6,172 bases of DNA from an uncultured Collinsella sp. (GTDB lineage: Bacteria > Actinomycetota > Coriobacteriia > Coriobacteriales > Coriobacteriaceae). The translations under genes were made by a program, and so were the position numbers. Location of the stretch: positions 1 to 6,172 of the forward strand of contig CABQXG010000091.1 in the NCBI GenBank assembly GCA_902468045.1. The letters run 5' to 3'. The notes under the pieces were generated by a model. That model made no database searches. It worked only from the letters and a program-made list of their open reading frames with translations, and had not been told where the DNA came from. Positions 1 through 6,079 of this stretch are shown here, one piece after another; positions within the stretch are counted from its first letter, which is position 1; the number at the start of each line of letters is the position of its first letter.

Positions 1-28
1 GGGGCCTCGTTTAGGTTGGAGAGTAATT

Positions 29-865
29 ATGAGCTACCCCCTGCTTGCCGTCATGAATATCAGCCATCGTTATTTTGACCTCGAGGAATTCTTTTCTTCG
101 GCAGCGGCCTCGGGCTATACGTGTTGCGAGCTTTGGACCGGGGCGATGCATCTGTATGTCGATTGCCATGGATGCGATTCGCTCGAGCAGGTGCGGGAGC
201 TGTCACAGCGGTATGGGATTCGGATTGTGGGGCTTTGTCCCGAACAGAACAACCCCAAGCCGTGGAATATCGCGGCGCGCGGGAATGAGGCACGTGCCCG
301 CACACTCGCGTACTTTAAGAACGTTGTGGATATTGCGGCGGAACTTGGAGCCGAGCAGGTCATGGTCTCGAGTGGCTGGGCATTTTTGAACGAGCCAATC
401 GAGGACGCGTGGGGTCGCAGCGCCTCGATGCTGCGTGCGATTGCCGAGCATGCGGGAGAGCGCGGCGTGCGACTGGTGCTCGAGGCCCTACAGCCGGTTG
501 AGTCGATGATCGTGAACTCGGCAGCCGATACGAAGCGCATGATCGAAGCGGTTGATCATCCGGCACTTAAGGCGTGTCTGGATTTGGGCGCTATGGCGGT
601 GGCGGGGGATACCATCGACGATTATTTCGATCTGCTTGGCGATGATGTCGCCCACGTGCATTTTGTCGATGTTGCGGCAGACGGCACGACGCATCTTGCC
701 TGGGGTGACGGCGACCGCGATATGCGCGCCGACCTGGACAGGCTGGTGGCGCGCGGTTATCGCGGAGTTGTTTCGGCCGAGACCTATGACTGGCGCTATT
801 TTGCCAATCCTGCGGCGGCCGATGCGCAGGTAATGGCAGAGTATCGTCGTGCGATTGGCGCCTAG
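29..865 (+). CDS. Sugar phosphate isomerase/epimerase-like TIM-barrel protein
   Basis: This 278-residue protein belongs to the xylose isomerase-like TIM-barrel (AP endonuclease family 2) superfamily, which includes IolE, hydroxypyruvate isomerase and D-tagatose 3-epimerase. The four metal ligands expected of this fold can be picked out: Glu152 in LEALQP, Asp185 in CLDLGAM, His211 in HVHFVD and Glu251 in SAETYDW. Their spacing matches that of the tagatose epimerase group. The HLAWGDGD stretch (222-229) fits the usual H-L-x-x-G-x-G segment after the histidine ligand. There is no signal peptide or membrane segment, so it should be a cytosolic, divalent-metal-dependent enzyme acting on a sugar or sugar phosphate; the substrate cannot be told. 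The ATG at 29 is preceded by TTGGAGAG five bases upstream. A 169-base gap with a hairpin separates it from the his genes, so I infer it is a separate transcription unit. The fold is confident, the reaction is not. Confidence 0.85.
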   Translation: MSYPLLAVMNISHRYFDLEEFFSSAAASGYTCCELWTGAMHLYVDCHGCDSLEQVRELSQRYGIRIVGLCPEQNNPKPWNIAARGNEARARTLAYFKNVVDIAAELGAEQVMVSSGWAFLNEPIEDAWGRSASMLRAIAEHAGERGVRLVLEALQPVESMIVNSAADTKRMIEAVDHPALKACLDLGAMAVAGDTIDDYFDLLGDDVAHVHFVDVAADGTTHLAWGDGDRDMRADLDRLVARGYRGVVSAETYDWRYFANPAAADAQVMAEYRRAIGA

Positions 866-953
866 GTGGGGTTGGGTTGCGGCAATCTGCCCTATGTTTC
901 CAAATGAATACGGCGTGAGCGGCTGCGACGGATTTTCCCCGCAAACACTCTAG

Positions 954-959
954 TATGCT
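954..959 (+). promoter_or_regulatory. Possible -10 box of the his operon promoter
   Basis: TATGCT, close to the TATAAT consensus, lies 75 bases before the hisZG start in the only sizeable gap ahead of the operon. No convincing -35 hexamer lies 16-18 bases upstream: the sequence there is near GATTTT. If it is used, transcription would start around 965-968, so the hairpin at 968-999 would sit at the very 5' end of the mRNA. This is weak evidence resting on one hexamer. Confidence 0.3.
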
Positions 960-967
960 AAAGTACC

Positions 968-999
968 CAGAAGACCGGCGGAGCTATGACGGTCTTCTG
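968..999 (+). promoter_or_regulatory. Perfect 10-bp inverted repeat in the his leader
   Basis: CAGAAGACCG (968-977) and CGGTCTTCTG (990-999) are exact reverse complements around a 12-base loop. The right arm is followed by TTCTATAT, not a true run of T, so it is at best a weak terminator for the upstream isomerase gene. It could instead be a 5' mRNA stem for the his transcript or a palindromic protein-binding site. It does not include the Shine-Dalgarno site of hisZG at 1021-1026. The repeat is seen directly; its role is open. Confidence 0.55.
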
Positions 1000-1020
1000 T
1001 TCTATATGAAACGCAGCATG

Positions 1021-1026
1021 AGGAGG
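1021..1026 (+). promoter_or_regulatory. Ribosome binding site of hisZG
   Basis: AGGAGG, a full Shine-Dalgarno core, lies eight bases before the ATG at 1035 and fixes that codon as the start of the fused gene. The HisZ family N-terminal motif GFRDILP begins only seven residues later, as expected. Confidence 0.85.
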
Positions 1027-1034
1027 CTCACCAG

Positions 1035-2750
1035 ATGACGGCCACACCGTGGGGATTCCGGGACATATTGCCCGAGGAGGCTCAGGCGCGCGAGGAGATC
1101 GCATGTACGGTGAAGGGCTGCTTCAGGGAGCATCATTACCTTCCGGTCGAGACACCGCTGCTCGAGGACAAGGGTTCTCTTGAGGAAGGCGGTCGCATTG
1201 CGGACACGCCGTTCAAGCTCTTTGACGATGATGGCCGTCTGCTGGTAGTCCGTCCCGACAATACGTTGCCCATCGTGCGCCTGGTTTCGACCCGCATGCG
1301 CGCGGCCGATCTGCCCCTGCGCCTTCGCTACGAGGCGCCGATGGTTCGCGAGTGCCAGCGCAACGCCGGCGGCTCGCGCCAGTTTACACAGCTGGGCTTT
1401 GAGCTTATCGGTGCGGGTGATGCCGCGGGCGATGTCGAGATTGTCTCGCTCGTTGCCGAGGCCGTACGCGAGCTGGCACTTCCCGATGCGCGAATTATCG
1501 CAGGTAGTGTGCGTCCGTTTAAGGAATTGCTCGCGGTATGCGAGGATCGTGAGCTGGCTGCCGAGGCCCTGCGCTGCGTGCATGCCAACGACTTTGTGGG
1601 CCTCGATGCCCGCGTGGCGGAAAGCGCCGAGTCCGAGGCCGTTAAGGTCGCCATTAGCGAGCTGCCGCGCCTGCACGGTGGTGCCGAGGTGCTCGACCGC
1701 GTCGACGCGCTGCTGGCGGCGGCGGGCATTGTTGCGCCGCTCACGCGCGAGCTGCGTGCCCTGGTCGAGGGCCTGGCTCCCGAGGATGCTCAGGTGCTGT
1801 CCTTCGACTTCTCCATCATGAACTCGTTTGATTACTACACGGGCCTGGTCTTTAAGGCCTATGCCGGCGGACTGCCCGATCCGGTCGGTTCGGGCGGACG
1901 CTATGACTCCATCTTTACCGGCGCATTTGGCGACGGCATCGAGGTGCCGGCGGCGGGCTTCGCCTTTTCGCTCGAGCGTCTGGAGGCTGCGCACACCTCG
2001 GCCGAGGATGCCGCTTCCGACGGCGATCACGCTGTGGGCCGTGGTGCCGAGGGCCCGCTGCGCATCGCCGTGCCCAAGGGCTCGCTTAAGGCCGACACGC
2101 TCGACGTGCTCGAGGCTGCAGGCTTAGACGTCTCTGAGCTGCGCGATCCCGGCCGTCACCTGATTGTGCGCGGTCGCGACACGCGTGCTGGCGAGGGCAC
2201 GGTTGGCGATATCGAGTTTGTCATCGTGCGCCCCAGCGACGCGCCCGCTTTTGTAGGCTGTGGCGGTGCCGATTGCGGCATCTGCGGCTGGGACTCGCTT
2301 ATCGAGGCAGACCTCAACTTGCTGCAGCTGGTCGACCTGGGCTATGGCCTGTGCACCTTTATCGAGGCGGAGCCCGCATGGCGCGCCGGTCAGGCCGAGC
2401 GCAACTATGCCCGTCGCGGGTCGCTTCGCGTGGCCACCAAATACCCGCGCATCGCGAGCGCCTGGTATGCCGAGCGCGGCGTGAATGCCGACATCGTTTC
2501 GCTGCACGGTAACATCGAGCTGGGCCCCATCGTCGGCATGACCGACCGCATCGTGGACATTACCGCCACGGGTGCCACCCTGCGCGACAACGACCTGGTC
2601 ATCACCGGCCGCATTATGGACTGCACGGCCCGCTTCTTCGTCAATCCGGGTGCCGCGCGCCTGGATCCGCGCGTTCGCAACCTGGCAGATCGCCTGGCGG
2701 CGGCCGTGAAGGACAAGCATTTTGAGCCCGTCGCGGGCTCGGCACAATAG
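1035..2750 (+). CDS. hisZG: HisZ-HisG fusion: ATP phosphoribosyltransferase regulatory and catalytic subunits
   Basis: This 571-residue protein joins two subunits that are normally separate. Residues 1 to about 318 are HisZ, the catalytically inactive paralogue of histidyl-tRNA synthetase: GFRDILP (7-13), VVRPDNTLPIVRL (71-83), QFTQLGFELIG (116-126), DYYTGLVF (266-273) and GGRYD (287-291). Residues about 342-555 are short-form HisG: IAVPKGSL (344-351), VRPSDAPAFV (398-407), RVATKYPR (465-472), LHGNIELGPIVG (490-501) and the PRPP-binding loop DITATGATLRDN (508-519). A linker rich in Ala, Asp and Gly (about 319-341) connects them. It would catalyse the first, feedback-controlled step, ATP + PRPP to phosphoribosyl-ATP. 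Short HisG lacks the C-terminal regulatory domain and needs HisZ for activity and histidine sensing, so fusion would fix a 1:1 ratio. The HisG half carries unusual cysteines at 409, 414 and 417. No Shine-Dalgarno site precedes possible internal starts in the linker, such as the GTG at 2034, so separate HisG synthesis is unlikely. Confidence 0.93.
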   Translation: MTATPWGFRDILPEEAQAREEIACTVKGCFREHHYLPVETPLLEDKGSLEEGGRIADTPFKLFDDDGRLLVVRPDNTLPIVRLVSTRMRAADLPLRLRYEAPMVRECQRNAGGSRQFTQLGFELIGAGDAAGDVEIVSLVAEAVRELALPDARIIAGSVRPFKELLAVCEDRELAAEALRCVHANDFVGLDARVAESAESEAVKVAISELPRLHGGAEVLDRVDALLAAAGIVAPLTRELRALVEGLAPEDAQVLSFDFSIMNSFDYYTGLVFKAYAGGLPDPVGSGGRYDSIFTGAFGDGIEVPAAGFAFSLERLEAAHTSAEDAASDGDHAVGRGAEGPLRIAVPKGSLKADTLDVLEAAGLDVSELRDPGRHLIVRGRDTRAGEGTVGDIEFVIVRPSDAPAFVGCGGADCGICGWDSLIEADLNLLQLVDLGYGLCTFIEAEPAWRAGQAERNYARRGSLRVATKYPRIASAWYAERGVNADIVSLHGNIELGPIVGMTDRIVDITATGATLRDNDLVITGRIMDCTARFFVNPGAARLDPRVRNLADRLAAAVKDKHFEPVAGSAQ

Positions 2751-2778
2751 CGCGAGCACGCACGGGCGCCCCCCATAT

Positions 2779-2823
2779 CCGGGCTGCGGGTCGATTGGCG
2801 CCGCCGCCCGGCCTTTCGTTTTT
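2779..2823 (+). terminator. Terminator-like hairpin in the hisZG-hisD spacer
   Basis: CCGGGC (2779-2784) pairs with GCCCGG (2806-2811). The stem continues after one mismatch with four more pairs (2786-2789 with 2801-2804), leaving an 11-base loop. The right arm runs into CCTTTCGTTTTT (2812-2823), a T-rich tail typical of intrinsic terminators though interrupted. It lies inside an operon, so it may act as a partial terminator lowering hisD expression relative to hisZG, or as an mRNA processing or stability element. GC-rich DNA gives such stems by chance, so confidence is limited. Confidence 0.4.
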
Positions 2824-2843
2824 CGAACACAACCTCGACCGAT

Positions 2844-2848
2844 AGGGG
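2844..2848 (+). promoter_or_regulatory. Ribosome binding site that sets the hisD start
   Basis: AGGGG lies eight bases before the ATG at 2857. It favours this start over the in-frame ATG at 2722, which would lie inside the end of hisZG and add 45 residues rich in Pro, Arg and Gly that do not resemble HisD. Confidence 0.75.
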
Positions 2849-2856
2849 ATACCGAT

Positions 2857-4293
2857 ATGAAGACCATCAAGCTTGCTCCCGGCGAGCGTCTCGTTACCAA
2901 TCAGCTCAACCGCAAGGGTGTGCTGCCGCAAAACATCGTCGACGCCGCCCGCGATATCGTGGCCAACGTGCGTGCCAACGGCGATGCCGCGGTGCGCGAT
3001 TACTGCCAGCGTTTTGACGGTGTTGAGCTGCAGAGTTTTCGCCTACCGCAGGAGCAGATCGATGCTGCGATCGAAGGCCTTGATCCTGCCTTTGTCGCCG
3101 CGCTCGAGAAGGCCGCATGCCAGATTCGCGAGTTCCACCAGCGTGAGGTCGAGCAGAGCTGGTTTACCACGCGCCCGGACGGCACGATGCTCGGCGTTAA
3201 GGTGACCCCGCTTGCTGCGGCCGGCATCTACGTGCCGGGCGGCCGTGCGCAGTATCCTTCCACCGTGCTCATGAACGCCATTCCCGCCAAGGTGGCCGGC
3301 GTCAAGCGCGTGGTCATGGTGACGCCGCCGCAAAAGGATGGCCTGATCAGCCCCTATACGCTCGCGGCAGCCAAGCTCGGCGGCGTGGACGAGATCTATA
3401 TGGTGGGCGGCGCTCAGGCCGTGGCCGCGCTGGCGTACGGCACCGAGACCATTCCGCGCGTCGACAAAATCACCGGCCCGGGCAACGCCTTTGTTGCTGC
3501 CGCCAAGCAGATTGTCTCGGGCGACGTGGGAATCGACATGGTCGCCGGCCCCTCCGAGGTTTGCGTGCTGGCCGATGCTACGGCCAAGCCAATGGTGGTC
3601 GCTGCCGACCTGATGGCGCAGGCCGAGCACGATCCGCTGGCTGCCTGCTATCTTGTGACCTGCGACGAGCAGTTTGCGCGCGAGGTCGAGGCCGGCATCG
3701 ACATTCTGGTGGCGCAGTCCCCGCGTGCCGAGATCACGCGCGCCTCGCTCGACAACGAGGGCACCATCGTGGTGGCAGCCGATATGGCAGCTGCTGTCGA
3801 GGCGGTGAACACCGTGGCGCCTGAGCACCTTGAGCTGCACTGTAAGGATGCGATGGGCCTGCTCGGCGGCATCCGCAACGCCGGTGCCATCTTTGTGGGC
3901 GCTTGGAGCTCCGAGCCGCTCGGCGATTACGTTGCCGGCCCCAACCACACGCTGCCGACCGGCGGCACCGCCATGTTCTCCAACCCGCTTTCGGTGGAGG
4001 AGTTCGTCAAGCGCTCGAGCGTCATTTGCTATACGCCCGAGGGCCTGCTCTCCGACGCTCCCGCTACACAGCGTCTGGCCGAGGCCGAGGGCCTGTGGGC
4101 ACACGCGCTTTCCGCCGCACTGCGTCGCCGCGTGTTGGAGCAGGGCGAGGATGCCGTGAGTGCCGAGTCTCTGGCCGCGGCCGACCTGACCAAGGTCGCC
4201 TGGCCGGGCGATACGACCGCGACGGTTGCTGAGGGCGTGGACCTGGCGGCGGCTGCGGGCGGTGCCGCTGGCGCGGTCCTCGAGGAGGCCTAA
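2857..4293 (+). CDS. hisD: Histidinol dehydrogenase
   Basis: HisD (478 residues from this start) carries out the last two steps of histidine synthesis: NAD-dependent oxidation of L-histidinol to histidinal and then to histidine. The family signatures are complete: [11 protein letters not shown] (125-135), [14 protein letters not shown] (183-196), KITGPGN (204-210), [10 protein letters not shown] (231-240), the catalytic Glu323-His324 pair in APEHLEL, and NHTLPTGG (363-370). The four zinc ligands known from the E. coli enzyme correspond to Gln255 and His258 (AQAEHDP), Asp357 (PLGDYVAGP) and His416 (AEGLWAH). The protein is cytosolic and expected to be a homodimer. The catalytic part ends near residue 424, where most HisD proteins of about 430 residues stop. 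Here an Ala-rich, acidic tail of about 54 residues follows in frame, of unknown role. A 106-base spacer separates it from hisZG; hisC begins one base after its stop codon. Confidence 0.96.
   Translation: MKTIKLAPGERLVTNQLNRKGVLPQNIVDAARDIVANVRANGDAAVRDYCQRFDGVELQSFRLPQEQIDAAIEGLDPAFVAALEKAACQIREFHQREVEQSWFTTRPDGTMLGVKVTPLAAAGIYVPGGRAQYPSTVLMNAIPAKVAGVKRVVMVTPPQKDGLISPYTLAAAKLGGVDEIYMVGGAQAVAALAYGTETIPRVDKITGPGNAFVAAAKQIVSGDVGIDMVAGPSEVCVLADATAKPMVVAADLMAQAEHDPLAACYLVTCDEQFAREVEAGIDILVAQSPRAEITRASLDNEGTIVVAADMAAAVEAVNTVAPEHLELHCKDAMGLLGGIRNAGAIFVGAWSSEPLGDYVAGPNHTLPTGGTAMFSNPLSVEEFVKRSSVICYTPEGLLSDAPATQRLAEAEGLWAHALSAALRRRVLEQGEDAVSAESLAAADLTKVAWPGDTTATVAEGVDLAAAAGGAAGAVLEEA
4282..4288 (+). 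promoter_or_regulatory. Ribosome binding site of hisC inside the hisD end
   Basis: GAGGAGG lies six bases before the ATG at 4295 and within the last codons of hisD (encoding the Glu-Glu near the C-terminus). It selects 4295 over the upstream in-frame ATG at 4226 and implies that hisC translation is coupled to hisD. Confidence 0.85.
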
Positions 4294-4294
4294 T

Positions 4295-5410
4295 ATGGCC
4301 GAGCTGACGCCCCGCATGAAGGAGCTCGTCCAGCCCTACTTGGCCGGCATTGAGCCCTACGATCCCAACTTTACGCCCACGCGCATCAACCTTTCGGCCA
4401 ACGAGAACACCTATCCCGTGCCCGCTGGCGTGCGCGAGGCAATCGACGCGGGCCTGGTTGCCACGCCGCTCAATCGCTATCCCGATCCCATGTCGAACGA
4501 TCTGCGCGACGAGCTTGCCGCTTGGCATGGTGTGGCGCGCGAGAATGTCTGCGTGGGAAACGGCGGCGACGAGCTGCTCTATAACTATCTGCTGGCGTTT
4601 GGCGGCGCGGGGAGGACTTTGCTCAACTGCCCACCGTGCTTTAGCGAGTACGCGTTCTTTGCGTCGCTCTGTCAGACCGAGGTGCGCGACGTGTGGCGCG
4701 ATCCGGCGACCTTTGAGCTCGACCAAGCTGCTGTGCTCGCGGCCGCGCCCGAGTGCAACCTGGCAATCGTGACCTCGCCCAACAATCCAACGGGTGATGT
4801 GGCTCCGCTCGACTTTGTCGCGGCCCTGTGCGATGCGTGCCCCGGCATGGTCATGGTCGACGAGGCCTACGTTGAGTTTGCCGACGATTCGTTTGGCGTG
4901 GCTACCACGGCGCAAGGCCTTATCGCCGAGCATCCCAACCTGGTGATTCTGCATACGCTGTCCAAGGCGTTTGGCGCCGCCGGCACGCGTCTGGGTTACG
5001 TGGTCGCGCCGCCCGAGGTCATCGACGTGTTCGCGGCGATTCGCCAGATCTATTCGGTCAACGTGCTGAGCCAGGCGGCGGCGCTTGCCTGTGTGCGTGC
5101 CCGCGATGCGTACGCGCCCGTGGTGGCGCAGGTCGCATCCGAGCGCGAGCGCGAGCTGTGCGCCCTGCGCGCGATGGCTGCCGATGGTCTGCCCGTGGAG
5201 GCATGGCCGAGCGCGGCGAACTTTGTGCTCGTGCGCACGCCGCATGCCACGCGCGTGCGCGAGCGTCTGCGCGATGAGTATTCGATTTTGGTGCGCGACT
5301 TTAGCTATGCGCCGGGGCTTGCGGACTGTCTGCGCATTACCGTGGGTACCCCGCAGGAAAATGATGAGGTGCTGGCTGCGTTTGCCGCGCTGGTGAAGGA
5401 GGAGATGTAG
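4295..5410 (+). CDS. hisC: Histidinol-phosphate aminotransferase
   Basis: HisC (371 residues) is a PLP-dependent fold type I (class I/II) aminotransferase that transfers an amino group from glutamate to imidazole acetol phosphate, giving histidinol phosphate. Visible signatures are LSANENTYPVP (33-43), NRYPDP (60-65), GNGGDELL (88-95), TSPNNPTG (160-167, with the conserved Asn164), VDEAYVEF (188-195, Asp189 and Tyr192 contacting PLP), the PLP lysine Lys224 in HTLSKAFGAAGTRLGY with the phosphate-binding Arg232, and the substrate carboxylate/phosphate region around Arg347 (LRITVG). Length and motif order are normal for HisC. The placement between hisD and hisB makes HisC much more likely than another aminotransferase of this group. 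The start follows the hisD stop by one base, and the stop codon abuts the hisB start. A CPPC motif at 112-115 is unusual. Likely a cytosolic homodimer. Confidence 0.95.
   Translation: MAELTPRMKELVQPYLAGIEPYDPNFTPTRINLSANENTYPVPAGVREAIDAGLVATPLNRYPDPMSNDLRDELAAWHGVARENVCVGNGGDELLYNYLLAFGGAGRTLLNCPPCFSEYAFFASLCQTEVRDVWRDPATFELDQAAVLAAAPECNLAIVTSPNNPTGDVAPLDFVAALCDACPGMVMVDEAYVEFADDSFGVATTAQGLIAEHPNLVILHTLSKAFGAAGTRLGYVVAPPEVIDVFAAIRQIYSVNVLSQAAALACVRARDAYAPVVAQVASERERELCALRAMAADGLPVEAWPSAANFVLVRTPHATRVRERLRDEYSILVRDFSYAPGLADCLRITVGTPQENDEVLAAFAALVKEEM
5396..5404 (+). promoter_or_regulatory. Ribosome binding site of hisB inside the hisC end
   Basis: AAGGAGGAG lies six bases before the hisB ATG and overlaps the codons for the last residues of hisC. 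With no spacer between the hisC stop and hisB start, this points to translational coupling. Confidence 0.85.
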
Positions 5411-5998
5411 ATGGGCCGCTATGCCGAGGTAACCCGTAAGACGGGGGAGACCGATATTGTCGTCAAGCTCGACCTGGATGGAACCGGTACGTGCGATATC
5501 TCGACCGGCGTGCCGTTTTTCGACCACATGCTCAACGCTTTTGGCCGCCATGGTCTGTTTGATTTGACGGTGCGCGCGGTGGGCGACGTGGAAGTCGACG
5601 CGCACCACACCGTTGAAGATACGGGCATCGTGTTGGGTGAGGCGTTTTGCCAAGCGCTGGGCGACAAGGCAGGCATCACGCGCTTTGCCGACGCGGCGAT
5701 CGCCATGGACGAGACGCTCGTGATGGCTGCTGTTGACATCTCGGGCCGCGGGCAGGCCTACTGCGAGCTGCCCGTGCCGACTGAGCGCGTGGGCAGCTTC
5801 GATACCGAGTTGGCCGTCGAGTTCTTCTACGCCTTTGCGCGCGATGCCAAGCTCACGCTGCACGTGCGCGAGCTGGCGGGCGGCAACTCGCATCACATTA
5901 TCGAGGCCGCCTTTAAGGCCGTGGGCCGCACGATGCGCCGCGCCTGCGAGCTGGACCCCCGCGTGCAGGGCATTCCCAGCACCAAGGGCTCGCTGTAA
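5411..5998 (+). CDS. hisB: Imidazoleglycerol-phosphate dehydratase
   Basis: HisB (195 residues) dehydrates imidazole glycerol phosphate to imidazole acetol phosphate, the substrate of HisC. It is the single-function form, without the N-terminal histidinol-phosphatase domain found in enterobacteria, so that phosphatase must be encoded elsewhere. Family motifs are FFDHMLNAFGRHG (36-48), the manganese-binding DAHHTVEDTGI (63-73), the second metal motif NSHHIIEAAFKA (159-170) with RTMRRA following (173-178), and the C-terminal IPSTKGSL (188-195), close to the usual IPSTKGVL. The length is that of complete family members. Family members assemble into 24-mers with Mn at the trimer interfaces. It begins immediately after the hisC stop and is followed by an 81-base gap with a palindrome before hisH. 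Confidence 0.97.
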   Translation: MGRYAEVTRKTGETDIVVKLDLDGTGTCDISTGVPFFDHMLNAFGRHGLFDLTVRAVGDVEVDAHHTVEDTGIVLGEAFCQALGDKAGITRFADAAIAMDETLVMAAVDISGRGQAYCELPVPTERVGSFDTELAVEFFYAFARDAKLTLHVRELAGGNSHHIIEAAFKAVGRTMRRACELDPRVQGIPSTKGSL

Positions 5999-6012
5999 CC
6001 GCAACAAAGGCA

Positions 6013-6053
6013 AAAACCACTACGAAGGTGCCTGTCCCTTTTGTGGTGGTTTT
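6013..6053. repeat. Long imperfect palindrome, REP-like, between hisB and hisH
   Basis: AAAACCACTACGAAGG (6013-6028) pairs with the segment CCTTTTGTGGTGGTTTT (6037-6053). The result is a stem of about 16 pairs with two G-U wobbles and one bulged T, closed by an eight-base loop of TGCCTGTC. The loop region contains GGTGCCTGTCCC, a motif I recall from dispersed hairpin repeats linked to REP-associated Y1 transposases in various bacteria; this is memory, not a search. A-rich left and T-rich right bases would also let it work as a two-way terminator or an attenuating stem ahead of hisH. No transposase is in the window. Confidence 0.6.
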
Positions 6054-6066
6054 GGACGATGAGATA

Positions 6067-6073
6067 AGGGAGG
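6067..6073 (+). promoter_or_regulatory. Ribosome binding site that sets the hisH GTG start
   Basis: AGGGAGG lies six bases before the GTG at 6080. There is no in-frame ATG nearby, and the HisH N-terminal strand KIVVVDY follows at residue 5, so the GTG is the best start. Confidence 0.75.
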
Positions 6074-6079
6074 GGTCGC

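Noticed and set aside
1..28. End of an upstream gene, possibly stopping at the TAG at 12-14
   Set aside because: Too few bases to tell a coding end from an intergenic stretch; only the ribosome binding site of the first gene can be supported.
877..898. TTGCGG and TATGTT as a promoter
   Set aside because: The spacing between them is only 10 bases, too short for a sigma-70 type promoter.
1006..1038. A ten-residue frame, MKRSMRRLTR, whose stop overlaps the hisZG start as ATGA
   Set aside because: The ATGA overlap suggests a coupled leader peptide, but there is no Shine-Dalgarno site ahead of its ATG, it has no His codons, and the hisZG binding site itself lies inside it. Chance is the simpler reading.
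1002..2030. A 342-codon open frame on the - strand, opposite the HisZ part
   Set aside because: Same reasoning: it is a shadow of hisZG with no recognisable family motifs. The 424-codon frame at 3043-4317 opposite hisD is rejected for the same reason.
2722..2856. In-frame upstream start for hisD (45 extra residues)
   Set aside because: It would overlap hisZG, has no good ribosome binding site and does not look like HisD, whereas ATG 2857 has AGGGG at proper spacing.
4226..4294. In-frame upstream start for hisC (23 extra residues)
   Set aside because: It lies within hisD and lacks a Shine-Dalgarno site; ATG 4295 has GAGGAGG six bases upstream.
4064..6013. A 649-codon open frame on the - strand, opposite hisD, hisC and hisB
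   Set aside because: It mirrors three clearly real genes, its protein is low-complexity and rich in Arg, His, Ala and Gly with no known domain, and long antisense frames are expected in GC-rich coding DNA.
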